64,000 bases of DNA from JBMNCR01 sp049366695 (GCA_049366695.1 JBMNCR010000059.1:6778-70777); one strand, 5' to 3'; positions 27,792 through 36,862 are shown, counted from the first letter of the stretch. The notes: generated by a model not told the origin, from the letters alone. Program-made: numbers and translations.

Positions 27792-28589
27792 ATGAAAATT
27801 TTTGACAGAAGATTTTTGCAATATCAAATGGCATCATTAAAACATAATAAGTATAAAAATAAAGTATTATATCCAAATATTATTTTATTTATCACAGCAC
27901 TTTTTTATAGGGATAATATATCAATATTATTGTTATGTATTGGGGCGATAGGCGTGCTTATTGGTTATGGATATTTTAGATTTAACAGTGAAACCAATAG
28001 AAGTGATGAAGGTTTTAGTGAAATTATAGAAAAGAAATATTATGAGTATGAAAAAGCAGCTAGTAAGAAAAATGCAGATATAGGTATAGTTTTACAAAAG
28101 ATAGCGTTTTCAGTGGAATTAGATAAAATGTCACCTGACGATGCTATTAAACAAATTCAAGATATAATAAAAACTAAGCCCGATATAAAGAGATTTGCTA
28201 ATAATATAATACTATCTTTATACTCATATAAATACAAAGATAAAAACAAAATACCTCATGAATATATAGATTATCTTGATAGAATAGCAAAAACAGAAAA
28301 GAATGTAAATGTATTAGTTGACTGTATTAAAACATGTATTTCTATTGAAGAATATAATAGAGCCTTTACCCTTATTAGCAAAGCAGAAGAAGAGTTATTA
28401 AAAATAAAAAAAATTCGAAAACCTGCTTATAATGCAATCTATAGAACGACCATTGTAGCCGTACCATATTACAAAGGTTTGACGTATAAACAAATGGGTA
28501 ATAAGAAGAAATCTAAAGAAAGTTTAGAAGAAGCACTAAAAAAATGCAAATCCAAGAAATTAAGTATGATAATAATGCAAGAGATTTAA
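27792..28589 (+). CDS. Membrane-anchored helical repeat protein, function unknown
   Basis: 265 residues. Two hydrophobic stretches near the N-terminus (about 29-40 and 44-59) are followed by a cytoplasmic, all-helical region with spaced alanine/leucine patterns suggesting TPR-like repeats, for example CIKTCISIEEYNRAFTLISK and YYKGLTYKQMGNKKKSKESL near the end. No catalytic motif. AAAGGATTT site. Follows tex by 26 bases and may share its transcript. Confidence 0.75.
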   Translation: MKIFDRRFLQYQMASLKHNKYKNKVLYPNIILFITALFYRDNISILLLCIGAIGVLIGYGYFRFNSETNRSDEGFSEIIEKKYYEYEKAASKKNADIGIVLQKIAFSVELDKMSPDDAIKQIQDIIKTKPDIKRFANNIILSLYSYKYKDKNKIPHEYIDYLDRIAKTEKNVNVLVDCIKTCISIEEYNRAFTLISKAEEELLKIKKIRKPAYNAIYRTTIVAVPYYKGLTYKQMGNKKKSKESLEEALKKCKSKKLSMIIMQEI

Positions 28590-28693
28590 TGCAAAAAAAA
28601 TTTACTATATTTGATTAATTAAATTAATTGGTAATTATGATTATTTGTAGCGTATTTATTTTTAGAATAAATATTAAAATATAATAATTAACG

Positions 28694-28722
28694 TTGAAAG
28701 TTATAGCAAATAGTGATATAAT
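28694..28722 (+). promoter_or_regulatory. Promoter of the FMN-riboswitch/ribU unit
   Basis: TTGAAA (28694-28699), 17-base spacer, TATAAT (28717-28722), about 20 bases before the riboswitch. Confidence 0.75.
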
Positions 28723-28742
28723 TTTATCAATAAGATAGTTTT

Positions 28743-28848
28743 ATCTTCAGGGCAGGGTGAAATTCCCGACCGGCGGTTATAGTCCGCGAGCGTAATGCTG
28801 ACTTGGTGAAATTCCAAGACCGACAGTAAAGTCTGGATGGGAGAGGAT
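28743..28848 (+). promoter_or_regulatory. FMN (RFN) riboswitch
   Basis: All conserved RFN segments are present: CAGGGCAGGGTGAAATTCCC, GACCGGCGGTTATAGTCCGCG, TTGGTGAAATTCCAAGACCG, ACAGTAAAGTCTGGATGGGAGA. The closing stem pairs ATCTTC with GAGGAT. A terminator hairpin follows at 28865, so FMN binding would stop transcription before ribU. Confidence 0.98.
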
Positions 28849-28864
28849 TGTTCATCGTTTATTG

Positions 28865-28892
28865 CTCTTGAAGTTATTCAAGAGTTTTTTTT
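28865..28892 (+). terminator. Riboswitch-controlled terminator before ribU
   Basis: CTCTTGAA-GTTA-TTCAAGAG perfect hairpin with eight Ts, between the FMN aptamer and ribU. Confidence 0.93.
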
Positions 28893-28943
28893 ATTCTCCT
28901 AAATAATATATTAGCCTTGAAAAATACAAGGAGGAGTTACATA

Positions 28944-29531
28944 ATGACAGAAAATAATAAAACAAAATATTTAACTAGAATTGGGGTATTAAGCACTATC
29001 GCATTTATATTAATGTTTATTGAGTTCCCTATACCTATATTCCCTTCATTTTTAAAGTTTGATATTAGTGATATCCCAGCATTATTAGGTGCTTTTGCAA
29101 TGGGGCCTATTGCAGGTGTAATAATTGAACTACTTAAAAATATTTTACATGTAATTGTAAAGGGTTCTGAAACAGGTGGAGTTGGTCAGTTGGCTAATTT
29201 TTTGATTGGATCAGCATGGGTAATACCAGTAGGAGTTTTGTATAAACGAAAAAAATCTAAAAAATATGCATTAATAAGCCTAGCAGTTGGAGCTGGTTCA
29301 ATGATAATTATGGCAGCTTTAGCAAATTATTATATACTATTGCCATTTTATGCAAAGATAATGCCCGTTGAAGTCATTGTTGGATTAGGTTCAGCAATAA
29401 ATGCTAAAATCGTGGATTTTGCTACTTTGATATTATATGGTATAACACCATTTAATATTTTTAAAACAATAGTTATATCATTAATAACAATAGGTCTTTA
29501 TAAAAAAGTATCACCAATATTGCATAAATGA
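28944..29531 (+). CDS. ribU: Riboflavin ECF transporter S component RibU
   Basis: Substrate-binding membrane subunit of an energy-coupling-factor transporter for riboflavin; it needs EcfA/A'/T modules encoded elsewhere. 195 residues with six hydrophobic helices. Family marks: the N-terminal FPIPIFPSFLKFDISDIPALLGAFAMGP region (about 30-57) and ELLKNILH. I start at the ATG at 28944, seven bases after AAGGAGGAG; the open frame extends to 28917 but that ATG precedes the site. The FMN riboswitch directly upstream confirms the flavin role. Confidence 0.95.
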   Translation: MTENNKTKYLTRIGVLSTIAFILMFIEFPIPIFPSFLKFDISDIPALLGAFAMGPIAGVIIELLKNILHVIVKGSETGGVGQLANFLIGSAWVIPVGVLYKRKKSKKYALISLAVGAGSMIIMAALANYYILLPFYAKIMPVEVIVGLGSAINAKIVDFATLILYGITPFNIFKTIVISLITIGLYKKVSPILHK

Positions 29532-29555
29532 TGTAATAAAATATATTTACCCCTC

Positions 29556-29590
29556 AATATAAAGCAACCTTTTATAGGTTGCTTTATATT
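29556..29590 (+). terminator. Terminator after ribU
   Basis: AATATAAAGCAACC pairs with GGTTGCTTTATATT, giving a 14-bp perfect stem. Confidence 0.85.
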
Positions 29591-29677
29591 ATGCAAGGTT
29601 TATATGGAAAAAATTGGTGGGTTAAGTTTTCTAGTGTGAAGATAACATATATTTCAAAAACTAAATACAATAAAATA

Positions 29678-29706
29678 TTGTATCCAATATAAAAAAGTGT
29701 TATAAT
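29678..29706 (+). promoter_or_regulatory. Promoter of the SAM-I operon
   Basis: TTGTAT (29678-29683), 17-base spacer, TATAAT (29701-29706), 19 bases before the aptamer. Confidence 0.75.
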
Positions 29707-29724
29707 AATCAACAATTAAAAAAG

Positions 29725-29824
29725 CTTATCAAGAGAGGCTAAGGGACTGGCCCGTTGAAGCCCGGCAACCTACATGTATGTGTGGTGCTAATTCCAGCAT
29801 TTCTTCATTGAAATGATAGATAAG
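29725..29824 (+). promoter_or_regulatory. SAM-I riboswitch (S-box)
   Basis: Closing stem CTTATC/GATAAG, AAGAGAGGCTAAGGGACTGG, CCCGTTGAAGCCCGGCAACC and the GGTGCTAATTCCAGC element are the canonical S-box segments. A terminator follows at 29841. It controls the downstream homocysteine/methionine operon, so excess S-adenosylmethionine should shut it off. Confidence 0.98.
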
Positions 29825-29840
29825 AGGGATACTGTGATTT

Positions 29841-29875
29841 ACTCGTCTTCATTTATAATGAGAACGAGTTTTTTT
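29841..29875 (+). terminator. Riboswitch-controlled terminator
   Basis: ACTCGT-CTTCAT..ATGAGAACGAGT hairpin followed by a seven-base T run, between the S-box and the DUF39 gene. Confidence 0.92.
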
Positions 29876-29966
29876 ATTGGTATATAATACAAAGTATTCA
29901 CTGATATGATTAACATTTGATATTTATACAATTATTGTAGATGAACTTAATAAAGGAGGATTATAT

Positions 29967-31142
29967 ATGGCAAAGACTTATCAGGAAATTAATGAAAAAA
30001 TTGCTAGTGGTAAGGCAGTTGTAGTTACTGCTGAAGAAGTAATTGATATTGTTAAGGAGAAAGGCGTAAGTGAGGCAACTGATTATGTAGATGTTGTAAC
30101 AACTGCAACTTTTGGTCCAATGTGTTCTTCAGGTGCTTTTTTAAATTTTGGTCATTCAGATCCAAATATAAGAATGACTAAAACTTTTTTAAATAATGTG
30201 GAAGCTTATTCTGGTATAGCGGCTGTGGATGCTTATATAGGAGCTACACAAACTTCAGAAGATATAGGTATAGAATATGGTGGAGCACATGTAATATGTG
30301 ATCTTATCGATGGTAAGAGTATTGAATTAAAAGCAACTTCGCCAGGAACTGATTGTTATCCTAGGAAAGAAATTAATTCATATATTACTAAAGATAGTAT
30401 TAATGAAGCATATTTATACAATCCTAGAAATTGTTATCAAAATTATAATGCTGCCATTAATACTTCAAAGAAGAGATTATACACGTATATGGGAATATTA
30501 CAGCCTAATATGGGTAATATAACATACGCAACGTCTGGCCAATTAAGTCCTTTATTAAATGATCCCCTATATAAAACTATTGGTATTGGTACAAGGATTT
30601 TTATTGCAGGAACACAAGGATATGTTGCATGGCAAGGGACTCAATTTAATTCTGGGGTAAAAAGAGGAGACGATGATGTACCATTGACGCCCGCTGGGAC
30701 ATTGGCACTTACTGGAGATTTAAAAAGTATGAGTACTGAATTTATCAAGCCGGCAATATTTGAAAGGTATGGAGTATCCATGTTTGTAGGTGTTGGAATA
30801 CCTATTCCAATATTAAACGAAGAAATGATGAAATATGTTTCAGTAGAAGATAAAGATATATATACAAATGTTGTGGATTACAGTGTAAGTAAAGGTGGAA
30901 AACCTGTTTTAACCCAAGTTAGTTATGCACAATTAAAAAGCGGGAAAGTAAGAATAAATGATAAAGATATAAAGACTTCTCCATTGTCTAGTATTGTAAA
31001 GGCTAGAAAAATAGCAGATACTTTAAAAGATTGGATTAAAAAGGGGCAATTTTTTATTCAACAACCAGTTCAGTTGTTTGATACAGAAAATAATTTGAAA
31101 TCTCTGAAAATTGTCAGTGAGAAAGGAGAGATAATAGAATGA
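29967..31142 (+). CDS. DUF39 homocysteine biosynthesis enzyme (sulfur incorporation)
   Basis: 391-residue member of the DUF39/HcyBio family. In methanogens the homologue makes homocysteine from aspartate semialdehyde and sulfide without O-acyl-homoserine. The two cysteines regarded as essential there are conserved: Cys53 in FGPMCSSGAF and Cys130 in SPGTDCYPRKEI. Other family segments are IGIGTRIFIAGTQGYVAWQGT and RYGVSMFVGVGIPIPIL. No CBS domains follow; the chain ends after a helical segment and a short tail (SLKIVSEKGEIIE). ATG after AAAGGAGGAT. It is first in an S-box operon, and its stop overlaps the start of the NIL-ferredoxin gene (ATGA). Confidence 0.93.
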   Translation: MAKTYQEINEKIASGKAVVVTAEEVIDIVKEKGVSEATDYVDVVTTATFGPMCSSGAFLNFGHSDPNIRMTKTFLNNVEAYSGIAAVDAYIGATQTSEDIGIEYGGAHVICDLIDGKSIELKATSPGTDCYPRKEINSYITKDSINEAYLYNPRNCYQNYNAAINTSKKRLYTYMGILQPNMGNITYATSGQLSPLLNDPLYKTIGIGTRIFIAGTQGYVAWQGTQFNSGVKRGDDDVPLTPAGTLALTGDLKSMSTEFIKPAIFERYGVSMFVGVGIPIPILNEEMMKYVSVEDKDIYTNVVDYSVSKGGKPVLTQVSYAQLKSGKVRINDKDIKTSPLSSIVKARKIADTLKDWIKKGQFFIQQPVQLFDTENNLKSLKIVSEKGEIIE

Positions 31143-31540
31143 AAAAGAAAGTACTCTTGAATTTTCCAAGAAAGTTAACTGGAAAACCACTAACTTTTAA
31201 TCTAATAAAAAAGTATGAACTTGAAATAAATATTCTAAAAGCTTCAATTGACTATAGTATTGAAGGTTCTCTTTTACTAGAAATCAATGGAATAGAAGAA
31301 AATATACTTATGGGAATCGATTATCTTAAGAATAATGGAGTAGAGGTTAATGTTATTGAAAATCCAATTAATATAAATTTTGATGAATGCGTTCAATGCG
31401 GTACTTGTGTTGCTGCTTGTTCTGTTAATGCCCTGTATATGGATCATCAATGGAAACTAGAATATGATGCTAATCTTTGTATGGAGTGCATGTTATGCAT
31501 AAAGGCGTGTCCGTTAAGATTAATAGTAAGTGAAGTATAG
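31139..31540 (+). CDS. NIL-domain ferredoxin, partner of the DUF39 enzyme
   Basis: 133 residues: an N-terminal NIL domain (about 1-76, starting LNFPRKLTGKPLTFNLIKKYEL) and a two-cluster ferredoxin with CVQCGTCVAACSVNAL (about 83-98) and CMECMLCIKACPLRLI (about 114-129). This architecture is the known companion of DUF39 in methanogens (MA1822 type), thought to supply electrons or sulfur handling for homocysteine formation. Starts inside the stop of the preceding gene (ATGA), so translation is coupled. Confidence 0.92.
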   Translation: MKKKVLLNFPRKLTGKPLTFNLIKKYELEINILKASIDYSIEGSLLLEINGIEENILMGIDYLKNNGVEVNVIENPININFDECVQCGTCVAACSVNALYMDHQWKLEYDANLCMECMLCIKACPLRLIVSEV

Positions 31541-31547
31541 GTTTATA

Positions 31548-32267
31548 ATGTATCAGGAAAGAGATTATAGAAATAGAATGAAGTCTGAGGATTTAGTATC
31601 ATATAAAATTTCCCGTTTAGAAACAGACTTATTTGTATCTACAGATATTGATTTAATGGAAACAACAAAAAGATTAGTTAATAAGTATCGAACTGAAATA
31701 GAGGTATACGCTAAAATAAATCCTGATTTTATTACATCATTAAAACCTATTATTATTAATGAAAGTGTACCTTCTATAGTGTTCCATATGTCGTCTGTTG
31801 CCCAAAGGGGAGGAGTAGGTCCTATGGCTGCTGTTGCAGGAGCAATATCACAATATGTGGGGCAACACTTAATAGATTATAGTGAGAATGTAATTATTGA
31901 AAATGGTGGAGATTTATTTATTAAAACAAATATTACAAGAAAAATAAGAATTTTTGCTGGGGATTCTTTATTTTCAAATAAACTGAATTTAATAATTTCT
32001 CCTGATGAAACTCCTTTGGGTATATGTACTTCTTCGGGGACTATAGGTCATTCTTTTAGTTATGGAAAAGCAGATGCAGTTGTGGTTGTTTCTGAAGATA
32101 CGCTTTTAGCAGATGCTTGTGCAACAGCTACATGCAACATAATACAAGGAAAAGATGATATTAACAAGGGGATAGAATTTATCAAGACTATAAATGATAT
32201 AAAAGGTTGCATTATCATAAAGGATGATAAACTGGGAATATGGGGAGATATAAGAATAAGTAAGTAA
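31548..32267 (+). CDS. UPF0280/COG2122 (ApbE-like) sulfide-assimilation protein
   Basis: 239 residues of the UPF0280 family. Conserved core: VAAVAGAISQYVGQHL (about 92-107), the acidic ENVIIENGGDLFIK, GICTSSGTIGHSFSYGKADAV and LADACATATCNII. A methanogen homologue (MA1715) was reported to aid sulfide assimilation into homocysteine, which fits this operon. Start uncertain: ATG at 31548 gives the usual N-terminus (MYQERDYRNRMKSE), and a GTG at 31530 that overlaps the upstream gene is the alternative. Ribosome binding site weak in both cases, as expected for coupled translation. Confidence 0.9.
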   Translation: MYQERDYRNRMKSEDLVSYKISRLETDLFVSTDIDLMETTKRLVNKYRTEIEVYAKINPDFITSLKPIIINESVPSIVFHMSSVAQRGGVGPMAAVAGAISQYVGQHLIDYSENVIIENGGDLFIKTNITRKIRIFAGDSLFSNKLNLIISPDETPLGICTSSGTIGHSFSYGKADAVVVVSEDTLLADACATATCNIIQGKDDINKGIEFIKTINDIKGCIIIKDDKLGIWGDIRISK

Positions 32268-32280
32268 AGGAATGATTAAC

Positions 32281-34404
32281 ATGACTATACTAAATGATTT
32301 AGGAAATAAAATAATATTATTTGATGGAGCGCTTGGAACTCAGATACAACAAGAAGTACCTGATGCTAAGATACCTTATGAGCTTAATATGACAAATCCA
32401 GATTTGCTTAAAAGAATTCATGCTAGCTATATTGAGGCCGGGGCGGATGTAATTACGACTAATACTTTTGGAGCAAATGATATTAAATTGAAAGATAGTA
32501 AATATACTATTGAAAATATTATTACTATGGGAGTTAAAAATGCAAAGGAAGTAGCAAAGGATAAATATGTAGCTTTAGATATAGCACCACTAGGAAAAAT
32601 GTTTGATCCAATAGGCGATATGACATTTGAATTTGCATATGAACAATTTAAAAAACAGGTAATAGCAGGAGAAAAAGCTGGATGTGATTTAATAATAATA
32701 GAAACTATGTCTGATATTTTAGAAGCAAAGGTAGCAGTGTTGGCTGCTAAGGAAAATACTTCCTTGCCTGTTTTTTGTTCTATGACATTTAATGAAAGAG
32801 GAAGAACTTTTACTGGGCTAGATCCTATTACAATGGTTGCAGTATTAGAAGGATTAGGTGTGGATTGTATAGGTGTTAACTGCTCTGTAGGACCAGACAA
32901 ATTGATATCAGTGGTTGAAAAAATAGCACAGTATGCCTCTGTACCTATTATAGTGCAACCAAATGCAGGATTGCCAGTAATTAAGGAGAATAAAACAGTA
33001 TACGATATAACAAAAGAAGAATTTACTGCATATATGAAAGAAATAATAAATTTAGGAGTAACTGTTATTGGAGGGTGCTGTGGTACTACACCTGAGTATA
33101 TAAAGGAACTAAAGAATGTAGTAGACAATACTAAACCTAAAATTTTGGAAAAGAAAAATCATACTATTATTACATCTTCAAGAAACTCAGTGATAATCGA
33201 TGATGGAATTACTGTAATAGGAGAAGCATTAGTGCCAACAGGTAGAAAACAATATAGTGAAGCACTACTTAATGGGAACTATTCTTTTATAACGAAATCA
33301 GCAAAAGAACAAAAAAAACTTGGAGCTCAAATTATTGATTTAAATGTGAGTGTGCCAGGAATAAATGAAAAAGAAACTATGTTAGAAGCGATAAAGCAGG
33401 TTCAAAGTAGCATGGATATTCCTTTACAATTGGACAGTATAAATCCTGAGATAATGGAAGCAGGAATAAGATGTTATGCTGGAAAACCTACGATAAATTC
33501 AGTAAATGGAACTGAAGAATCCATGAAAAAAATATTTCCAATTGCAAAGAAATATGGTGCATGTATCATAGGTATGGCTTTTGATGAAAAAGGAATAGTA
33601 CAAAGTGTAGAAGATAGGCTGAAAATAGCAAAAAGGATTGTAAATACTGCTAAAGAATACGGAATTAACAAAAAAGATATAATAATTGATTGTCTTTCAC
33701 TTACTGCTACTGCCCATCAAGATAGCTTAATTGACACATTAAAATTAGTTAAATTAGTAAAAGAGACGCTAGGTGTTAAGACTATGTTAGGAGTAGCAAA
33801 TGTATCATATGGACTGCCTAATAGAAGTTTATTAGATAGAACATATTTTGCAATGGCATTATCTTTTGAACTAGATATAATTATGATGAGTGTGTATGAT
33901 AGCGAAATGATGGATACGATAAATGCATATAATGTTTTAGCAAATATTGATGTAAGGGCAGTTAAGTATAATTCAACATACTTAAAAGCAAAAGATAAAT
34001 CTTCTACAGATAATAGTAAAAATCTATCTATAAGTAATAAAAAAGGAAAAATTGTATTAGCTAGTGTGAAAGGTGATACTATTAATATAGGAAAGAATAT
34101 ACTAAAAGATACACTTAATAAAAATGGATATCGAGTAATTGATTTAGGTGTAAATATCGAGGCAGAGACAATATTAAAAACAGCATTAGATGAAAATGCA
34201 AGTATAATAGGATTAAGTGCTTTTGCCGTATCTTCATTAAATAATTTAAAAGAAGCTGTAGAATATATCAAAAAACAAGATTCTGATGTTAAATTAATGG
34301 TTGGAGGTGCAGCTGTAACAAAGGAATTCTGCAAAGAGATTGGCATTAAATTATATGCTAAGAATGCAAAAGAAGCTGTTGAAATGCTAGATAATCTTTG
34401 CTAG
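32281..34404 (+). CDS. metH: Methionine synthase (MetH) lacking B12 cap and axial His
   Basis: 707 residues. The homocysteine S-methyltransferase domain (about 1-287) has DGALGTQ and the zinc cysteines GVNCSVGP and GGCCGTT. The pterin-binding domain (about 300-560) has GEALVPTGRKQ, IIDLNVSVPGINE, QLDSINPE and NSVNGTE. The cobalamin Rossmann domain (about 590-707) starts KIVLASVKGD. Missing: the four-helix cap before it (only about 25 residues of linker), the C-terminal activation domain, and the axial ligand. The family motif DxHxxG reads DTINIG here (nt 34080-34097), so His is replaced by Ile. Last gene of the S-box operon. Start at 32281, behind AAAGGA. Confidence 0.9.
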   Translation: MTILNDLGNKIILFDGALGTQIQQEVPDAKIPYELNMTNPDLLKRIHASYIEAGADVITTNTFGANDIKLKDSKYTIENIITMGVKNAKEVAKDKYVALDIAPLGKMFDPIGDMTFEFAYEQFKKQVIAGEKAGCDLIIIETMSDILEAKVAVLAAKENTSLPVFCSMTFNERGRTFTGLDPITMVAVLEGLGVDCIGVNCSVGPDKLISVVEKIAQYASVPIIVQPNAGLPVIKENKTVYDITKEEFTAYMKEIINLGVTVIGGCCGTTPEYIKELKNVVDNTKPKILEKKNHTIITSSRNSVIIDDGITVIGEALVPTGRKQYSEALLNGNYSFITKSAKEQKKLGAQIIDLNVSVPGINEKETMLEAIKQVQSSMDIPLQLDSINPEIMEAGIRCYAGKPTINSVNGTEESMKKIFPIAKKYGACIIGMAFDEKGIVQSVEDRLKIAKRIVNTAKEYGINKKDIIIDCLSLTATAHQDSLIDTLKLVKLVKETLGVKTMLGVANVSYGLPNRSLLDRTYFAMALSFELDIIMMSVYDSEMMDTINAYNVLANIDVRAVKYNSTYLKAKDKSSTDNSKNLSISNKKGKIVLASVKGDTINIGKNILKDTLNKNGYRVIDLGVNIEAETILKTALDENASIIGLSAFAVSSLNNLKEAVEYIKKQDSDVKLMVGGAAVTKEFCKEIGIKLYAKNAKEAVEMLDNLC

Positions 34405-34476
34405 TATAGGAATTAAAAAATTAATTATTGTATTAAAAAAATATTATTAAAATAAAAATTATAGATCTAAAATATT

Positions 34477-34502
34477 AAAAGGTCAGGCAATGCCTGTCTT
34501 TT
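34477..34502 (+). terminator. Terminator of the S-box operon
   Basis: AAAAGGTCAGGC-AAT-GCCTGTCTTTT hairpin, 73 bases after the metH stop. Confidence 0.85.
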
Positions 34503-34577
34503 ATTATGGTATAATTATAAAAACTTGATTTTCCATATATGGAATTATTGTTACGCATATTATAATAGGAGGATTTT

Positions 34578-35039
34578 ATGAATATCACATCTTGCACTCC
34601 TAAGGAGACATTTAAATTAGGGTACATATTAGGTAAAAATATTAATAAAGGGTCAATTGTTTGTATAGAAGGAGATATGGGGGCAGGGAAAACCGCTTTA
34701 TCTCAAGGTATTATTAGGGGACTAGGTGTAGTAGATGAGTATATAACAAGTCCAACATATACCATTGTAAATGAATATAATCTAAAATGTAGAAATGTAT
34801 ATCATTTTGACATATATAGATTAGAAAATTATGATGAATTAATTGCTATGGGATTTGAAGAGTATCTAAATGATAATGATGTAGTTATTATTGAATGGGC
34901 TAATAATATTAAAGAAGATTTACCAAAAGAAAACATTTGGATAAAAATAGATAGACACATAGATCAAGACAAAAGGGTAATATGTATTGAAGGGTTAAAT
35001 GAATTTGATTTAACTACCCTTTTTGATTATAACAAGTAA
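34578..35039 (+). CDS. tsaE: tRNA threonylcarbamoyladenosine synthesis ATPase TsaE
   Basis: ATPase that drives turnover of the TsaBD complex making the t6A37 modification on ANN-decoding tRNAs. 153 residues with Walker A GDMGAGKTALSQ (about 34-45), SPTYTIVNEY and the Walker B-like YHFDIYRL, then the conserved EWANNI. ATG after AGGAGGAT. Twelve bases ahead of tsaB. Equivalent to B. subtilis ydiB, heading the same local gene order. Confidence 0.96.
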   Translation: MNITSCTPKETFKLGYILGKNINKGSIVCIEGDMGAGKTALSQGIIRGLGVVDEYITSPTYTIVNEYNLKCRNVYHFDIYRLENYDELIAMGFEEYLNDNDVVIIEWANNIKEDLPKENIWIKIDRHIDQDKRVICIEGLNEFDLTTLFDYNK

Positions 35040-35051
35040 GGGAGGATTAAA

Positions 35052-35759
35052 ATGAATATTCTAGCAATAGATACAGCAACTATGGTTTCTTCCGTTGCTA
35101 TAATAAATGATGAAAAACTATTATGTGAAATTACTATTAATAGTAAAAAAAATCATTCCGAAAAATTAATTTTGTTAATAGATGATATGATTAAAAATTG
35201 TGATATTTCCATTAATGATGTAGATATATTTACATGTACTATTGGTCCTGGATCATTTACTGGACTCAGGATAGCTATCTCTACCATAAAAGGACTAGCT
35301 CAGAGCTTAGATAAGCCTGTAATTGGGATATCGACACTAGAATCATTAGCTTTTAATTTGCCCTATGCAGATGGGATAATATGCCCTATTATAGATGCTC
35401 AAAGAAATAATGTTTATACTGGATTATATGAGTGGGAAAATGGCAAATTAATTTGTCTACTTAAAGACAATGTTATGGAAATAGAGAATTTATTTCAAAC
35501 TATAAGTAAAATGAATAAGAATATATATATTACTGGTGACGCAATAAAAAAAATACCACAAGATCTAATAAAGAATAAATCTAATAATATATATATAACA
35601 CCAATAATTTTTCAGATGCCAAAAGGAGGATCGTTGGCAAACTTAGCTTTAATAAAGGCAAAGGAAGGCATGATTCAAAGTTATACAGAATTAGAACCAA
35701 ATTATATTAGAAAATCTCAAGCTGAATATCAACTTGAAATGAAAAATTCTAAAGTTTAG
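35052..35759 (+). CDS. tsaB: t6A synthesis protein TsaB
   Basis: ASKHA-fold partner that dimerises with TsaD. 235 residues. NILAIDTATMVSSVAII at the N-terminus is the degenerate phosphate loop; IGPGSFTGLRIAISTIKGL (about 64-82) is the family signature. AGGGAGGA site. Here the tsa cluster is interrupted: rimI and tsaD come 9-10 kb later, not next as in B. subtilis. Confidence 0.95.
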   Translation: MNILAIDTATMVSSVAIINDEKLLCEITINSKKNHSEKLILLIDDMIKNCDISINDVDIFTCTIGPGSFTGLRIAISTIKGLAQSLDKPVIGISTLESLAFNLPYADGIICPIIDAQRNNVYTGLYEWENGKLICLLKDNVMEIENLFQTISKMNKNIYITGDAIKKIPQDLIKNKSNNIYITPIIFQMPKGGSLANLALIKAKEGMIQSYTELEPNYIRKSQAEYQLEMKNSKV

Positions 35760-35776
35760 ATTATGGAGTGCTTATT

Positions 35777-36862
35777 GTGAAAGTTAAATTTATTCATACT
35801 GGGGATTTACATTTAGGATGCAAATTTATTAATACAAGTTTTCCAAAAGAAATAGCTCGTAACAGAAGAGAAGAGATGTGGGCTACATTCAATGAAATTA
35901 TTAAATCAGCCAAAAATGAAGAAGTGGATTTTTTATTAATTAGTGGTGATCTCTTTGAAGGAGATTTGATATCTATAGGGGATCTTAAAAGAATACAACA
36001 ATCATTTGAAAGTATCCATAAAACAAATGTGGTGATATCGCCTGGCAATCACGATATTTATGATGAAAACTCTTTATATAAATATATAGAATGGTCTGAA
36101 AATGTTTGTATTTTTAAGAAAGATGAAATATGCAAAATCGAATATGAATACTTACAAACTGTAATATACGGCTTTTCTTGGAATGAAAAGTATTACTATG
36201 ATGACGTAATTCATAATATAGATAAACTAAATCATGATAAGAATAATATACTTATAATACATGGCGATGTATATAATAAAAAATCTAATTATTTGCCATT
36301 AGATTTATCTGAAATAATGAAAATGAAATTTGATTATGTAGCATTAGGACATATTCATAAGCCTGATATAATAGAAAATAATATACGATACTGTGGATCA
36401 CCTGAGCCATTAGATTTTGGGGAGATTGGACAAAGAGGAATAATATTGGGGGAATTAAATAATAAGAATTTAAGAGTAGATTTTGTTCCAATATCAAAAA
36501 GGCAATTTATTATTAAAGAAGTGGAAATAACCCCTAGTATGACATATCAAGATATATATGACAATGTACTATCGTTATTCAGTAATAAATCATATTTATA
36601 CAGAATTATATTAAAAGGGATTATAGATTCAGACATTGATATTGAGAATTTAATCAATGAAATATCAAATGAAGTTTATCATCAAGAAATAATCAATAAA
36701 ACTGTACTTGACTTTAATCTAGAAAAGATAATGATAGAAAACAAAGATAATATTATTGGAAACTACATAAAAGAATTCTTGAAGATGGATATTGAAGACC
36801 ATGTAGTCAGAGATGCATTGTACTTGGGATTACGAGCGCTACTAAAGGAAAGGATGATGTAA
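35777..36862 (+). CDS. YhaO/SbcD-like DNA exonuclease (metallophosphoesterase)
   Basis: Mre11/SbcD-family calcineurin-like phosphoesterase, 361 residues. The five metal motifs are in order: HTGDLHLG, SGDLFEGD, SPGNHDIYD, IHGDVY and LGHIHKP (within residues 6-200). The C-terminal region (about 230-361) is the capping/partner-binding part. Pairing with a large coiled-coil ATPase in the next frame matches B. subtilis yhaO-yhaN. GTG start at 35777, eight bases behind GGAG. Its TAA directly abuts the next ATG (TAAATG). Confidence 0.92.
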   Translation: MKVKFIHTGDLHLGCKFINTSFPKEIARNRREEMWATFNEIIKSAKNEEVDFLLISGDLFEGDLISIGDLKRIQQSFESIHKTNVVISPGNHDIYDENSLYKYIEWSENVCIFKKDEICKIEYEYLQTVIYGFSWNEKYYYDDVIHNIDKLNHDKNNILIIHGDVYNKKSNYLPLDLSEIMKMKFDYVALGHIHKPDIIENNIRYCGSPEPLDFGEIGQRGIILGELNNKNLRVDFVPISKRQFIIKEVEITPSMTYQDIYDNVLSLFSNKSYLYRIILKGIIDSDIDIENLINEISNEVYHQEIINKTVLDFNLEKIMIENKDNIIGNYIKEFLKMDIEDHVVRDALYLGLRALLKERMM

